Shown: positions 1-12,525, numbered from the stretch's first letter. The stretch: 64,000 nucleotides of DNA from Delphinapterus leucas (GCF_002288925.2 NW_022098067.1:1508707-1572706); one strand, 5' to 3'. Made by a program: numbers and translations. Notes: a model not told the origin generated them from the letters alone.

Positions 1-539
1 TTCATTCACTTAATACTTCCATGTTCCTCTAAGTTATCAGGCTCCTATTGATCTTAGAGACCTCATAATACATCACTTCAAGTCCTCTCTTATCAATACT
101 CCCTTACCACCTAGCTGTCCTTGGGTACCCACCCTGAAAAAGCCCTTCTCTAGAGCGATCCAATCATTCTTCACCTGGATACCTGCTTGAGAAAAATTAC
201 AAACCCACCACACTATGTTGTCTTTCTTTCTCATGTATCTTTAACCTTTTCTCTACTTGCCTGTCCTATATAACCTATAAAAAATGTTTGAGTCTCTTTA
301 TCAGTTAAAGAGCTATTTCCTTCATCTAACCTTTCTGGGTATCGTTTCTTTAAATCTGTGTCCCTTTACACTTAAACTTGTTGAAATAGTAGTTTACCCT
401 TTTTGTTTACTGCAAATTTGATTCACTCTTCATCTCATGGCAGCCTGATTCTTGCTCCGTCACTCACTCTGATAAAAAGACTCTTATTAATATTTTTAAA
501 AGCTTCTGAGTTCTCAGTGCACCCTTTCTAGCCTTTACT

Positions 540-1480
540 TGACTTGGTTTTAACGGTAATTTATACATGAATGATGCCTGACTCTGTATCCTAGGCCAAG
601 AAATCTTTGTTGATATCAGATCGTTTTGCCAAATTCCTTCTGGCCACCTCCCATTGGATAGCCCATAATCTCCATAAACTCAACATGTCCAAAATGGTAC
701 TCATCAGTTTTTCCACAAAACCTGCTCATCTTCCTGTGTTTCTTTTCCTAGAAAAATACAACCACCTTCACTTAATTGTGTACATCACACATTTAGGAGT
801 CATGCTGAAATATTCCCCAATTGGTCACTAGATCCTTCAGATTATACTTTCTTAATCCTTCAAAACCATGTTTTCTAGTCTCTGCTTTAATTTAAAAGTT
901 TATCATATCTCTCCTGGATGACTATGAGAGCCTCCTAACTAGTCTTTCTCCATTCTTGCCCAACTGCAATCTGTCCTCCGCTGACCTACCATATTGGTCT
1001 TCACATGTAAAATCAAAACAAAAAGTGCTATACTATCTATGTAACTTCCAAGGCCCAAATCCCTCAGAGTTTCTGAACAGCTTGCAGTCCTTTGATGAGT
1101 ACATCAAAACCTTCATGATTTGGTTCCTGTCATCTTCTCCAACTTTTCTAGCCAGTCGCTCATATTTCCCCAAGGTTTCAGAATTATTTCGTGCTTTATC
1201 AGCCTTCTCAAATTTGAAGAGGTGTTCCCTTTGCCTGGAAAGTCCTCCCAACTCTTTCCCATTTAGCTAATCTCACCTCATCATTTAGAACACAAATTGA
1301 ATCAGTCCCTTTGAGAAGCATCATTAGTTCTGATGCAGATGCTCCCACCTCTGTGTTCCCAGAGTATACAAAGATTTTTACAGTGTACTTTTTGTTGACC
1401 TTCATGATTCCACAGTAGCCAGTATAGTGCCTAGGACATATTAGTTTCTCAACAAAGACTCAAAGAATAGTTGGGCTTTT
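540..1480 (+). mobile_element. L2 LINE 3' region, degenerate
   Basis: Successive blocks follow the L2 3' consensus in order: AACATGTCCAAAATGG, TTTAGGAGTCATGCTGA, CTCTCCTGGATGACTATGAG, CCTCCTAACTAGTC, TGTTCCCTTTGCCTGGAAAG, then the terminal part AGTATAGTGCCTAGGACATA. The short open frames in this stretch are remnants or chance. Confidence 0.75.
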
Positions 1481-2385
1481 AGGGCATAATGTGACACATG
1501 TCCTTCTCAGATTCTTAATGAGGATCCATTATCTATCAGCTGGGAATTTAATTATTAAGTTTAAAGACCATGTTTTCAGGTGGCCAATTCATTTTTAAGC
1601 TATCTTTATTCATAAAGGTGGCTTAAAGTTAAAGATTGGCTTATGGGTTAATGATTATTTCTATTCTTAAACATTTTAAAATGTGTGACAACTAAATATT
1701 CTATAAAGCCACCTTTTGTCAGTGAGACAGCTGTTGATACTTAGTTTTAGCTCCAAAAGTGTTCTTCTTCTTGTTAAACTATTGAGGTATTGTCCTTAAC
1801 ATAAATACTATGAAGGTGGAGTGTTTTAAGGGCACTGTGAAAAAAATATTTTCTCTATATTTCTGCCCTTTGATATCCGAGCTATTATTCAGGGGATTTT
1901 AGTACTGAAGTTCAAGATATTACAAAGATTCTCATAGATTCAACTCTGTGAACAGGGTCAAAATCTTTTAAAATTTATTCACTACCCATATTTGATTTAT
2001 TTTAAGGTGAAAAATATAGATTCTGATAGCAACAAAATACTCAGACAAAACAACAACAGTGGTTTTCATAATAATGTTAATTCTGGAACTGGAGAACCCT
2101 AAACTTGAATATTGTGAAAAGGAAAGACCATCTTATAGGATGTGAAACATTTAATATTAAAAAGAAAACCTTAGAAATTTAAAAGAAAGTAGATCATCTT
2201 CCCAACATAGATGAACATGCGTAATCAATTTGAAAGAAATGGAAAAGATGGCTGTGCTAACTATGTACACTATGCATTTCATAGGGAGTAAATTATTAAC
2301 CTGACAAAGGTCCCTCAGTAACTCCAATAACTTGCATAATGTACATGTATAGGGTCTTTGTGGGGGCAGATTTTGTAACATATTT
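1481..2385. other. Unique AT-rich intron, nothing recognised
   Basis: No repeat family, splice-site pair or credible coding frame is seen. Confidence 0.5.
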
Positions 2386-2397
2386 TAGACAGTCTTT

Positions 2398-2604
2398 TTT
2401 TTTTTTTTTTTCCGGTACTCGGGCCTCTCACTGCTGTGGCCTCTCCCGTTGCGGAGCACAGGCTCCGGACGCGCAGGCTCAGCTGCCATGGCGCACGGGC
2501 CCAGCCGCTCCGCAGCATGTGGGATCCTCCCGGACCGGGGCACGAACCCGTGTCCCCTGCATCGGCAGGCGGACTCTCAACCACTGCGCCACCAGGGAAG
2601 CCCC
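2398..2604 (-). mobile_element. CHR-type tRNA-derived SINE, short form
   Basis: Reverse-oriented copy of about 207 bp: a T-tract (the A tail) on the left and GGGAAGCCCC on the right. B-box-like GGCACGAACCC and A-box-like CTGCGCCACC complements are present. The target-site duplication is imperfect (TAGACAGTCTTT at 2386-2397, TAGACATTCTTT at 2605-2616). It is in sense orientation to PDGFD. Confidence 0.92.
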
Positions 2605-3059
2605 TAGACATTCTTTATATGGAACTGTTGATATTACATGAGATACAGATTATCTCAGAGCTGAAAGAACATAGAAATTTGTGAAATTATTTCTCTATTA
2701 ACAATGCTGCAAAGTGGCTATTACATTATATCATACATAGTAGAGAGTAACTGAGTTTTAATTAAAAAAAATTGTTAGGACTCCTTTGGTGTCACTGAAT
2801 CTAGAAGTGGAACTACTTTACCTAAGATTTCAGTGGAGAAAGTTCTATGAAATATAGCAAGTGAAAAAAAGCTATGGAGGGAACTTGTTAAGATATTGCA
2901 AAGTTGTCAAAACACAAGAGCACTCCAGTCTGAAACTAGGAATCAGTTGTTGATCTGTGCAGTGCATTGGTAAAATGGAATCAGATTACCAAATCATTTT
3001 GCAAGTACTTTAGTATAAGACGTTGCCAAACTTCTGGGGATTTAGAGAAGAGCTGACTG

Positions 3060-3490
3060 ATTAACAGGCTGAGAAAAATGACATATGAGACAAGATTACA
3101 AAAACTAAATATATTCACCAACAGAGGAATTAAGTGCTTGATGTACATTACATATAAAATATTTAAGAGAATGACTTAGGGGTATGATACAAATTTCTAA
3201 GAATCCAAAATGTGTCACCATGAAGGGAAAGAACTGTTTACGATGTTCCCTGAGGGCAATAACTAGAAGTCAGAGCATGAAATTGTATAACAGAAAATGT
3301 AGCCTCCGTATCTACAAAGTTTTCCCAGCAGTGATATCTATTAAATTGTGAAATGGCCTCACAATGGAAGTAGTAGAAAAGCCATCCTGTAAGTCATTTC
3401 ACACCAGAGTGGACAAAGTATTCAAAGACATACCTTTGGAAAGAAATCAACCCCACTGATGTAATGGAGAGTATAATGAATGACCCACAA
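3060..3490 (+). mobile_element. Probable L3/CR1-like LINE 3' end
   Basis: The stretch around GTGAAATGGCCTCACAATGG, AGTAGTAGAAAAGCC and GTATTCAAAGACATACC resembles the CR1/L3 3' end. It is highly diverged. Confidence 0.5.
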
Positions 3491-4604
3491 GAGCGTTCCA
3501 TTTCTGCTTTTAGCAGTGTTATGTGTTTTTCACTGAGCATCTGTCTTCTATTGTGAATACATTCATATCATAGCTTTAGTTTTATGTTTATTATTTCAAT
3601 ATCTTTTTTATTTCCCTAAAAGGTCTCTAGTTTGTAAACCCTTTGGTTTGCCTGGACTATACTTTATGAAAATCACATTTGTCGTTAATATCCTGAGCTC
3701 TCTATCAGGAAAGTGCTCTGAGGAAAAAGCAACAAAGACAGTTGGAATGTTAATCCATTTTATAATGCATCTCAAAATGTATACATCTAATCCTAAACTT
3801 GTAGCCTCTGAAAGATAATGAGACAGCGGAAAGAAATATTTGTATTTTATTTATTGCTATAAATCCCATAATAGAAATCTTCTCTTTTAATCATTCATAA
3901 ATTAAATATGTAACTTTTCCATATTGTATTGAACCCCAATTCTTTTGCTCATGGGCATTTAATTGATGAGGAATGGATTAAAGACAATGAATATAAAGAG
4001 TAGAAATATTTGATACTTTTTGTACTTTGAAAATAGTTGCTTAATCATTTATACTAATCTTGGATATGCAACATATTTTACAATATAAAGTACCTGGCTA
4101 GGTAAGAATTTATTGTAAATTTAAAAGAACAGCCAAAGAAATAAGAACCTAGGATGTTATCTTTGTGTTAATATTCCATCTTATGTACTAGATCCATTTA
4201 AACCTATTAAGGAATTCTCCCACTATAAAGTTGTTTCTTACTTCACAGTATAGCAACAATATAGTTGTAATATTTACCATACCTCCAGCTACTTTGTTAA
4301 TTATATCAATGTCAGATTGCCCACTGGGAATCCTCACAGCATGAACACACAGCATTAAGCACACTGACAAGTGAAGCTTGAGAGAGGGTCACACAAGTGA
4401 AGAAATGGTGATAGGAGGTTGTGATTTGTGCAAATTTCCCTCTGTTTTCTGTTACATACATAATCCTGCCCCTTCCGACCTTCTCCTTTAAGTCCTAATG
4501 GGTCCTCTGTTGCTCCCATTTCTCCTCAAACCCCTATCTCCAAAATACTCCAGGAAATCTCAAGGATAACTTTGGGCAGTAAAATGTATACAAATGGCTT
4601 TGAG

Positions 4605-4852
4605 CAGGGCTTCTCAAACTCAGCACTACTGACACTTTGGGTTGGATAATTCTTTGCTGGGGCTGAGGAAGGAGGTGACCTCTATACTGTAGAACACTGA
4701 TAAGCATTCCTGGTCTTTACCTACTAGATGCCAGTGGATCCCCCCTCACCCCCAGTCCCCTTGTGACAACCAAAATTGATTCTAGAAATTGTCCACTATC
4801 TCTGGATGGTGGGGGAGGAGAGGCCAAAATCACCACTGGCTGAGGACAAGGG
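4605..4852 (-). mobile_element. MER20 (hAT) DNA transposon fossil
   Basis: The sequence reads as MER20 in reverse: TTCTCAAACTCAGCACTACT, then GGATAATTCTTTG, CCTGGTCTTTACCTACTAG, TGTGACAACCAAAATTG, and CAAAATCACCACTGGCTGAG. A short CCCC-rich insertion lies near 4739-4758. Confidence 0.75.
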
Positions 4853-5398
4853 CTACAGCAAAGTGGCAAAGGGTAGGAGGAGCCCCTTGACTCACTTGCC
4901 TTTTTATTCTTCCTCTTGTATGTTTCCAAGATTCTATGGAGAAGGCAGTTAGTTGCAAGAAGACTGGACAGGAATTGGTTGCCAAAAACATTAGCAGGAA
5001 ATATCCTCACCACATGGCATCAGGGAACGAGACTGTGAAGCTCAGCTTTGCGAAAACTCAAAAATAGGTATAGATAGGCTAATACATAGCCTCGCTGAGA
5101 AGAGGCACCCTTACGCCCTTATTGAGAATGTGCTAGTGATAACTTCACATCTAATTCTACAAGCCAATAATGGGAGCTGGAGTGAGATGGTGCAAATATT
5201 AACACATGTTAAAACATATATATACTTATAGTGAGAAGTCTACCATCTAGCAGTATAAATGTGGGTACACTTCCATTTCATGGATATAGCATTCTCAACT
5301 GCAACATGGGGATGCTTCCAGTTTTTGTCTGTGGAGTTTCAATGAACTGGCCAATATCAAAAGAAACTTTTACAAAAGTCTGGCAACAATATTTCATT

Positions 5399-5403
<5 letters not shown>

Positions 5404-5451
<48 letters not shown>
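5404..5451. repeat. (TA)n microsatellite
   Basis: About 24 uninterrupted TA units. Probably polymorphic. Confidence 0.98.
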
Positions 5452-5452
<1 letters not shown>

Positions 5453-5464
5453 TGTGAGTGTCAA

Positions 5465-6340
5465 CTATATGCAAGGAATTTTGCCAACGGTTTGGCCTAA
5501 AGAAATCATTAAGACAGGACCCTTGCCTTCATGAAATTTTAGGGCTAGACTAACATCTAAAAAGTGTCATAAATTGTTATAGACGCATCGTAAAAGAACA
5601 CAAGTGTGGCACACACAAGTGGAAGTGAGGAGAGGCCCAACTCAAGAGGTGATGCTTGGAAAGGAGCTTTGAAAGATCAGAAGTAGGTGATAATCCTGCA
5701 CACCTACTATGTGTCAACCTCTGCACCAGGACATACTATCTCTGGTCTTGACAAGGACTCCACAACTCACTCTTTGCACTTTATGAGAAACCTCAGGCTT
5801 GGAGAGCTGAAAGCCTCATTGATGGTCCTATACTGAGTAAGCAGCAGAGTCTGCATTCAAATTCCAGAGACTTTATGGAGCCTCCTCTAAGCAAAGGAAG
5901 CATAAATTAACTTGCAGACACTGTGAACATGTCATAACTATTCCTAGAACAATATTATGCTCAGGATGGCTGGAGACAGGATGAAAGATGAGCCAGGGTG
6001 AAGGACAAAGCTAAGGAGCAGGCAGAGACAAACCACAAAATGCTCTGTCTCCATGCTAGGGTTTGGATTTCATCACAGAAAATGGGGAGCCACTGAAGGG
6101 TTTTAAAAAGAGAAGTGGCAGATTTGTTTGGGTTTGAGTCTTGGAAAGATCTCTTGGTTGCTATGGGGAAAAGGGGTTCAATGACAATCCTGACAGGCAG
6201 AGAAACAAGGGGGGAAAGAGATTTTTGAGTATTGCCCAGGGAAGAGATTATGGTAGCTATATCCAGACCAACAGAAAAAGAGAGGGAAAAAAAGGGCTCA
6301 TAGAGAAAGATACTAAGGCGTTAGGGAGGTAAAAAGGGAG
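5465..6340 (+). mobile_element. Ancient LINE (probably L2) interrupted by a MIR
   Basis: The left part (5465-5690) carries the block ACCCTTGCCTTCATGAAATT. The right part (5930-6340) carries GGATTTCATC, GGGGAGCCACTGAAGGGTTT, AGAGAAGTGGCAG and GGTTGCTATGGGG, the expected order for this repeat. A MIR sits between them. Confidence 0.6.
5686..5890 (+). repeat. MIR SINE
   Basis: CTACTATGTGTCAACCTCTG, CTTTATGAGAAACC, TCAGGCTTGGAGAGC and AGCAGCAGAGTCTGCATTCA follow the MIR order. It lies within an older LINE fragment. Confidence 0.75.
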
Positions 6341-6634
6341 TTGCTCATTAATGAAGAAAAATCTGAGCACTTTTCCAAGTGCAAACAGAAAACACAATGC
6401 CTATAACCTCATTCCCAGTATTTTCTTCTACTGTCCAAAGTGCTCCAGGACAGGATAGGGGCTACAAGTGGTGGGACATCTGAGTTCCGTGAAGCAGTGC
6501 TCCTCTCTCCTGACTTACTGCCACCTCCAACAACAGATTGAATTCTGTTACCCATGAGTGACCATATAGCACTTTTCTGCACTTCTTTCATAACCCTTAT
6601 TCCATCCTAACTGATAACACTGTCAAATATTGTT

Positions 6635-6722
6635 CTTTCTTCCAAAACTGGACCAGGTCCCCTGAATCCCCCACAGTGCCAAGCATACAGCAGGTTCTCC
6701 ATAATCATTTGTTGAATCAGCT
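6635..6722 (+). mobile_element. L2 3' terminus
   Basis: CCCCACAGTGCCAAGCATAC followed by CAGCAGGTTCTCCATAATCA and TTTGTTGAATCA is the typical L2 end. Confidence 0.65.
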
Positions 6723-7039
6723 GCTTCAAATCCTTCTTGGTAATTATAGTATATGAGCATACATAGATGAATCAAATAATATATGTATTACTTTGTTCTA
6801 TTTTGATTACATTTTCATTCAAATGTAACAAGTATGTCTAGAAATGAACTCTATTGGCAGTCACTTCACCTATAAAATCAGGGCAGGAATGGGAGGGCCA
6901 ATTATCACTTATTATGTATTTGAGGATAATGGGATATATTGTTGTGATATTGTGATGAGCAAAATACATTTCTCGTGTACATGTGCTCTTTGTCCACAGT
7001 TCCTGGCTCACAGCTCCTAAACCTATTTCCTAAGTGTTG

Positions 7040-7705
7040 ACAGTGATAAAGGTAAGTCTTCTGCTATGTTAAAAAGGTGACTTACGGACCACACCTAAGG
7101 ATGGGGCCTGGTCACAAGGAGACCACCCTCTGACCCCCAGGGAGGGAAAGGGGCTGGAGGTGGAATCAATTGCTAATGGCCAAAGGTTCAATCAATCATG
7201 ACTATGTAATGAAGCCTCTATAAAAACTCAAAAGGACAGGGTTCAAAGACCTTCTGTGCTGGTGAACACATGGAGAGGTAGGGAGAGTGGTACATTGGAA
7301 CAGGGCAAGGAAGCTCTGTGCCCCTTCCCAAGTACCTTGCCTTATGCATCTCCTCCGTTTGGCTGTTCCTGAGTTATATGCTTTAATAATAAACCAGTGA
7401 TCCAGTAAGTAAAATGCTTCTGAGTTCTGTGAGCTGCTCAAACAAATTAATCAAACCCCAGGAACCTGTGATTTACAGCCAGTCTGTCAGAAGCACAGGT
7501 GAACAGTCTGCAGTTTGTTGGGGAGGAGTGGGGGAGGACAGTTTTGTGGGACTGAGCCCTTAACCTGTGGAATCTGACGCTATCTCTAGGTAGATAGTAT
7601 CAGAACTGAGTTGAATTCTTGGATACCCTGCTGGTGCCCGAGAATTGTTTGCTGGTGTGGGGAACCCTCCACCCCATGTTGGAAATTGGGTCTCAATATA
7701 CCCAA
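7040..7705 (+). mobile_element. ERV-derived solo LTR (family name uncertain)
   Basis: Contains promoter- and poly(A)-like blocks typical of a mammalian LTR: CCTCTATAAAAACTCAAAAG, GGCTGTTCCTGAGTTATATG, TTTAATAATAAACCAGTGAT, GACTGAGCCCTTAACCTGTG and CTGGTGTGGGGAACCC. A related, more diverged copy lies at 27085-27765. No internal retroviral genes were seen. Confidence 0.65.
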
Positions 7706-7894
7706 AAGAACTGTGTATAGAGATTTTTATTTTCCTTTAAAAATATGGTTGGTTACTGAGACCGCCAGTCTAAACAATAAGGTGAGGCAGTAGTCATTCA
7801 AACTGGAATGTGTTGAGAAGCAGAGTTTATAGAAATTAAAGTAGAGGTTATAGAATTATTAGAACAGGGAAAAGAAGGCTGATACTGTATAGTA

Positions 7895-8262
7895 AGTGCG
7901 CTGAAAACAAAGTCAAGGCACTCCACAGCCCAGGGGAGGATGGGGAGACGCAAGTGCTACAGTCTCCACCGGTACCCTTATCATAAGCTGTGACAAAGCG
8001 AGAGAGAGGCATGGACATATATACACTACCAAATGTAAGGTAGATAGCTAGTGGGAAGCAGCCGCATAGCACAGGGAGATCAGCTCGGTGCTTTGTGACC
8101 ACCTGGAGGGGTGGGATAGGGAGGGTGGGAGGGAGGGAGACGCAAGAGGGAAGAGATATGGGAACATATGTATATGTATAACTGATTCACTTTGTTATAA
8201 AGCAGAAACTAACACACCATTGTAAAGCAATTATATTCTAATAAAGAAATTAAAAAAAAGAT
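7895..8262 (+). mobile_element. 5'-truncated L1, cetartiodactyl type
   Basis: L1 3' end with AAGCTGTGACAAAGCGAGAG, GTGGGAAGCAGCCGCATAGC, ATAACTGATTCACTTTGTTA and CACCATTGTAAAGCAATTAT, ending in AATAAAGAAATTAAAAAAAA. Confidence 0.88.
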
Positions 8263-8639
8263 ACAAGGAAATAAAAATTACTCAAAATGCCTCCCCCCCC
8301 AAAAAAAATAGAACTCAGGCCTACCAGACCTACTGAATCACAATCTGCACTTCTACAATCTCCCCAGTGTACCTGTGTACCCATGAAGAGTTGAAAGGTA
8401 CATTTCTACCTCGACATGTCTACATGTCTTTTCTGTCTAAGAAATACACACATTTTATCCAATTTGATATAAATAAAACACTCAAAAATGCAAAAAGAAA
8501 AAGTGTCATTCTCATTGTTAACAGCTAAGCAAACAGTCAGTTAGGTGTATTTCCTCTGTCTTAGCAAACTATTTTTAAATAGCAAAATTGAAGAAATTTT
8601 CTCCTCACTGAAGGTCAGAACAATAGTGCCTTCAAAATA

Positions 8640-8970
8640 CAATCTAGTGTACTGAGAGAAGAGAATGGGCCACGTGTGGGGATGGTGTGAATGAGGTAAG
8701 AAAGCTGCTTTGCTTTCTTTTTTCATGAGCGGATCACAACACGAACGCTGTCTTTGAAAGTGGCCACTGCGCCCGCCTCTTCTAAAGCTTCCACACAGAC
8801 AACGGACTAATGGAAGATATGAACCAGCTTGCTGTTTGATGTGAAGGTAGTGTGCAATTAAGAAAACTAATGAATTAAGAGGTCTCTTTTCATGGGGCTT
8901 AAATATATTTACATTGATATAAAAGTGTGAATTCAGCCTATCGAGCGTTTTAATGAAATTAAGAAGCACA
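8640..8970. other. Complex non-repeat stretch, candidate conserved non-coding element
   Basis: No repeat family is recognised. CpGs are retained in otherwise AT-rich intron (AACACGAACGCTG, GCGCCCGCC, TATCGAGCG). A 142-codon minus-strand ORF (8541-8969) spans it, but shows no domain or codon-like composition. Confidence 0.25.
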
Positions 8971-8999
8971 GTCAGTAGTTTGTTACAATATCTGGAAGC

Positions 9000-9095
9000 T
9001 ATGTGGTGTGTTTACATTTTACAAAGGGCTTTTCCATATCTCATCTCATTTAATCCTACTATGTGCTTGGTACATAGCACGTGTTTTAGAAATGT
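9000..9095 (+). repeat. Probable MIR fragment
   Basis: ACATTTTACAAAGGGCTTTT, CTCATCTCATTTAATCCTAC and TATGTGCTTGGTACATAGC are MIR-like. Confidence 0.4.
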
Positions 9096-9324
9096 TCACG
9101 ATGACTTCTGGAAGCTTACAGAACATTAATTCACTCAGGAACATTTACTGAGTAACTGCCACCCTACTAAGTGATGGGAGTAAGCAACAGACACAATATA
9201 ATTAAGGCTTGTCATGGTAAAACGAGTAGCAGACGCGAAGCTGAGGATGGTATTCTTAAAGAACAGTGTAAATTCTGGGGCTCTGCTTATAAATTAAGAA
9301 TTCTTATCAAAGGAAATAGTTTTT

Positions 9325-9480
9325 ATCAGGGCAGCATATTAGAATCAGTTGAGGAGCTTTTAAAAATAGTTTTGCAGGCCCTTGATTCATTAAGTCTGGG
9401 GTAAATTCTGGGCACCTATAGTTAAAAAAAAAAAAAAAGCTTTAGATAGTTCTACTGCAAATACTTGATTAAGAATCATT
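9325..9480 (+). mobile_element. Probable MER5-type (hAT) fragment
   Basis: AGAATCAGTTGAGGAGCTTT, CTTGATTCATTAAGTCTGGG and CTTGATTAAGAATCATT follow the MER5 order, with an A-tract at 9424-9438. Confidence 0.45.
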
Positions 9481-9639
9481 TTCTTGGAACTGTGATGCTT
9501 CGTGCTGTCTGAATTATACTCTATGGTTTAAGCCTGAAATGCTTTTGGCCACTTTTCTTCCTTTTACCTTTAGGATTTATTACTTTTACATGCAAATAAC
9601 TTGGAATGAGTAAGACTTTAAAGCTGTCATCAGTCAGCT

Positions 9640-9890
9640 TTTTTGTTCCCTCTGCTTGGATTGAATGATTCCCTACCTTTTCCTTGGGTCAGCTACTGCT
9701 TTCTCTGTGACTCATTTCCTGACCATCTTCTCTTTCCCTCAGACACAATTACTTTCTCTCTTATCCCCTCCCACAACCTCTCAGTTTGTGTTTCTGTTAT
9801 CGCTGATCATAGCAGGTCTGCTTAACTTTACTGTCTTGAGGGCAGGTTTCCCATCTTATTTGTATCCCCAGGAATTGGAAATTGACATAG
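9640..9890 (+). mobile_element. L2 LINE fragment
   Basis: TTCCCTCTGCTTGGATTGAA and TGTCTTGAGGGCAGGTTTCC fit the L2 3' region. The 60- and 91-codon ORFs here overlap it. Confidence 0.6.
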
Positions 9891-10976
9891 AGATGGAGAT
9901 CCACAAAAATACATGTAGAATGAATGAGACACTGAATTAATTAGAGAATTAATTTACAGCTTGTTCTTCATGAGAGATCTGCTGGCCATTTTGATTTGTG
10001 AGAAAAAAACATTTGGGCAGAGGTGGGGTGAGGTGGGGTGGATTAGGGTTTTAGAAGATTCCAAAAGGAAACTGGAGACACAAAAACTTAGATCTGCTTT
10101 GCCATTCTGTCCACAACGGGACTTAGAAACATCATTTTATTTTCATATTGATAAATAGCATATGTTTTTGTTATCCAAGGGAAGCTCTTACAAAAGGCGC
10201 AGAAGAAAATAGATTATTGATAGTTGTGTATTCTAACTAATTGTACCATTAAATCAAAATGAGGTAGTGGTCTGAAATTTTAATTTAGAGCTCTGCCTTT
10301 ATAACTGATTTTTCTTTAGGACTGATTTCTTGGTTAAGATTTTGTATTCATATTTCTATTCTTTAATGATTAAAAAAAACCTTCCCTATCTAGGTTATCC
10401 TCCATGCCTAAAAGAAATGTTTCTATTTCAAATGCATATTTCTTTGTTATCTGTTATAGAGATATTTATTGCAGAGATTAAAATACTGGGGGGGGTAGTG
10501 CCTTTTTCTCCTTGTAAAAATAGCTGGTTTTAGCACTTCAGAAAAAAAAAAAAGATGACATTGAGTATTCATAGCTTGAACAGCTATATACTTCAGAGAC
10601 CTGGCTTGCCTTTGAGCCAAAGGGGTTATTTGCACAGTATTTTGTAGATGAGGAATGAATGTCTTTCTATAGGAGTGACATCAAGGAACTTTTAAAATAC
10701 AAATATACTGGTAAAATTAGAATCTTCATATTAAATGTATAGCTCAAGATATTTTCATGAATAGTTCAAAAGGGATGAAGAGAGTATACATCTAATGTAG
10801 CATAGCAGAATAGAGGTATTAAGAGGTTTTGCCTTGCTCTTCTCCCAAATCTGCCTAAATCTGTGGGTTTAGCTGGGAATCAGAATCATACTGCATAACT
10901 GTTCCTAGGCCTGACCTTACTCCAAGTCCATAGATCTCCCCAGTGTTCATCTGGTTCCAACATGCTAGAGACCCAC

Positions 10977-11327
10977 TGTTGTGTCTCCCCAAAATTGGTA
11001 TGTTGCAACTTAATCCTCAATGTGATAGTTTTAGGAAGTGGGCCCTTGGGAAGTGATTAGGTCATGAAGGTGGAGATCTCATGAATGGGATTAGTGTTCT
11101 CATAAAAGAGGCCCCAGAGAGTTCCCTGGCCCCTTTTGTAATGTGAGGTTATCACAAAAAGAGGGCTGTCTCTGAACCAGAAAGCAGGCCCTCACCAGAC
11201 AATGGGTCTGCTGGTGCCATGAACTTAGACTTCCCAGCCTCCAAAACTGTGAAAAATAAATTTCGGTTGTTTATAAGCCACCCAGGCTACAGTATTCCGT
11301 TATGGCAGCCCAGATGAACTAAGACAC
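10977..11327 (+). mobile_element. ERVL-MaLR solo LTR (MLT1-like)
   Basis: Begins TGTTGTGTCTCCCCAAAATT, continues with TGTGATAGTTTTAGGAAGTG, GGACTTCCCAGCC-like blocks and AATAAATTTCGGTTGTTTAT, and ends TTATGGCAGCCCAGATGAAC plus TAAGACA. This is the MaLR layout with its AATAAA signal. Confidence 0.82.
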
Positions 11328-11399
11328 AAAATCTCTTAAAGGACCTTGGATATACCTAAGTTGATTCTAATTCTCCAAAGACATTTAGATGGTAACAGT

Positions 11400-11625
11400 A
11401 ATAATAATAGTTCCATCTGTTGTGTATAGTATATTTATCAAACCCATATATTTTAAAGGTGATCCTCAAGCAACTTTATGATGCAGGTGGATCCTTCCCA
11501 TTTTACAAATGGAGAAAGACCAGCTTGGTCAGTTTAACTGATATGTCCTAAGTCTCATAGACAATACAGTGATTTGAATTTGAGTGTTTCTGACTCATAT
11601 ACCCTTTATCCTGTACAGAAAACCT
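11400..11625 (+). repeat. MIR SINE
   Basis: GGTGATCCTCAAGCAACTTT, CCATTTTACAAATGGAGAAA and GTGATTTGAATTTGAGTG fit MIR. Confidence 0.65.
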
Positions 11626-12234
11626 CAAAACAAACAAACAAATAGCTCTGGAGTATCTTAAAAACCTGGACAGCTCCTGGGGCCTCAGCAAAGACCCTTG
11701 GAGTGACAGACATCAGGACCTCAAACACCTTTGTACAATTAATAAGAAGACTTGAGTCTTTCAAGGCTGCCGACATTCTTCATGAGGAAGGGCAGCTCAG
11801 CAGCTGCATCAATAGAGGATCTGAACCATGTTTGCTATGATGTCACTATTACACAGTCTGATGTAAGAACTGCTGAAGTCAGGCTGTTACTGACACAATT
11901 ATGTGCTCCTTGAGATTAAAATGTAGTGGAGGCAGAGTTTACAAACAGGATGCCTGGTTCCATTCCACAGTTTTCCTGACATTTGACCCCGACAATGGCC
12001 CCCACTCCTCCACTCTCACCCCCACCCCTTCCAATGCCCAGTGACCAAAGCAACTGAGGGCCACTGGTATGTTGATATGACTGTAACATTAGAGTGAGAG
12101 GGAGAAAGTCTTGCTGATCCTAAGTCTAGAAAAACATAGTCAATGGTCTCTTTATACATCACTGGGGATTGCTTTTATATATTGCTTTTACTCCAAACTG
12201 TCAGATGCATTATAGGTACTCAATGAATACATAC

Positions 12235-12370
12235 TTGTTGGTTCAGCTCAGTTAAACATGTTAAGACCTACTTAGTACACAGCCCTGTGATAGACCAGTA
12301 GGAATAAGGCACTCCCGACCCTCATGGAGCTTTCACTCTAATGGAGACAGTGAGACCTATAAATAGGTTT
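12235..12370 (+). mobile_element. Ancient LINE (L2-like) fragment
   Basis: AGTACACAGCCCTGTGATAG and CCCTCATGGAGCTTTCACTC are typical blocks of an old LINE fragment. Confidence 0.5.
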
Positions 12371-12379
12371 CCATGGGTT

Positions 12380-12525
12380 AAAAAATGGCTGGAAAGAATG
12401 GTCCAAAATATTCATAGTGGTTGTACTTGAATGATGGGAGCTATGGGTGGTTTTATTTTTTACTTTTCTATGTATTTTCAAAAATGTCTGGTATATGTAT
12501 ACATTACTTTTTCTTTGAAAAAAAT
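12380..12525 (+). mobile_element. L1M-type 3' fragment
   Basis: The run from TTCATAGTGGTTGTACTTGA through TTTTCTATGTATTTTCAAAA to an A-rich end resembles old L1 3' ends. Confidence 0.45.

Noticed and set aside
2315..2684. ORFs with Gly/Pro/Arg-rich peptides (also at 16250-16651, 26083-26437, 35886-36424, 54785-55063, 63604-63931)
   Set aside because: These are translations of the CHR SINE in various frames. The near-identical peptides recur at every SINE copy.
8780..8830. Plus-strand HTDNG-like peptide resembling a retroviral integrase motif
   Set aside because: Only a few residues match, a stop lies directly upstream and nothing else of an integrase surrounds it.
8541..8969. 142-codon minus-strand ORF as a gene
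   Set aside because: No domain, no neighbouring splice structure and no family resemblance. Kept only as a possible conserved element.
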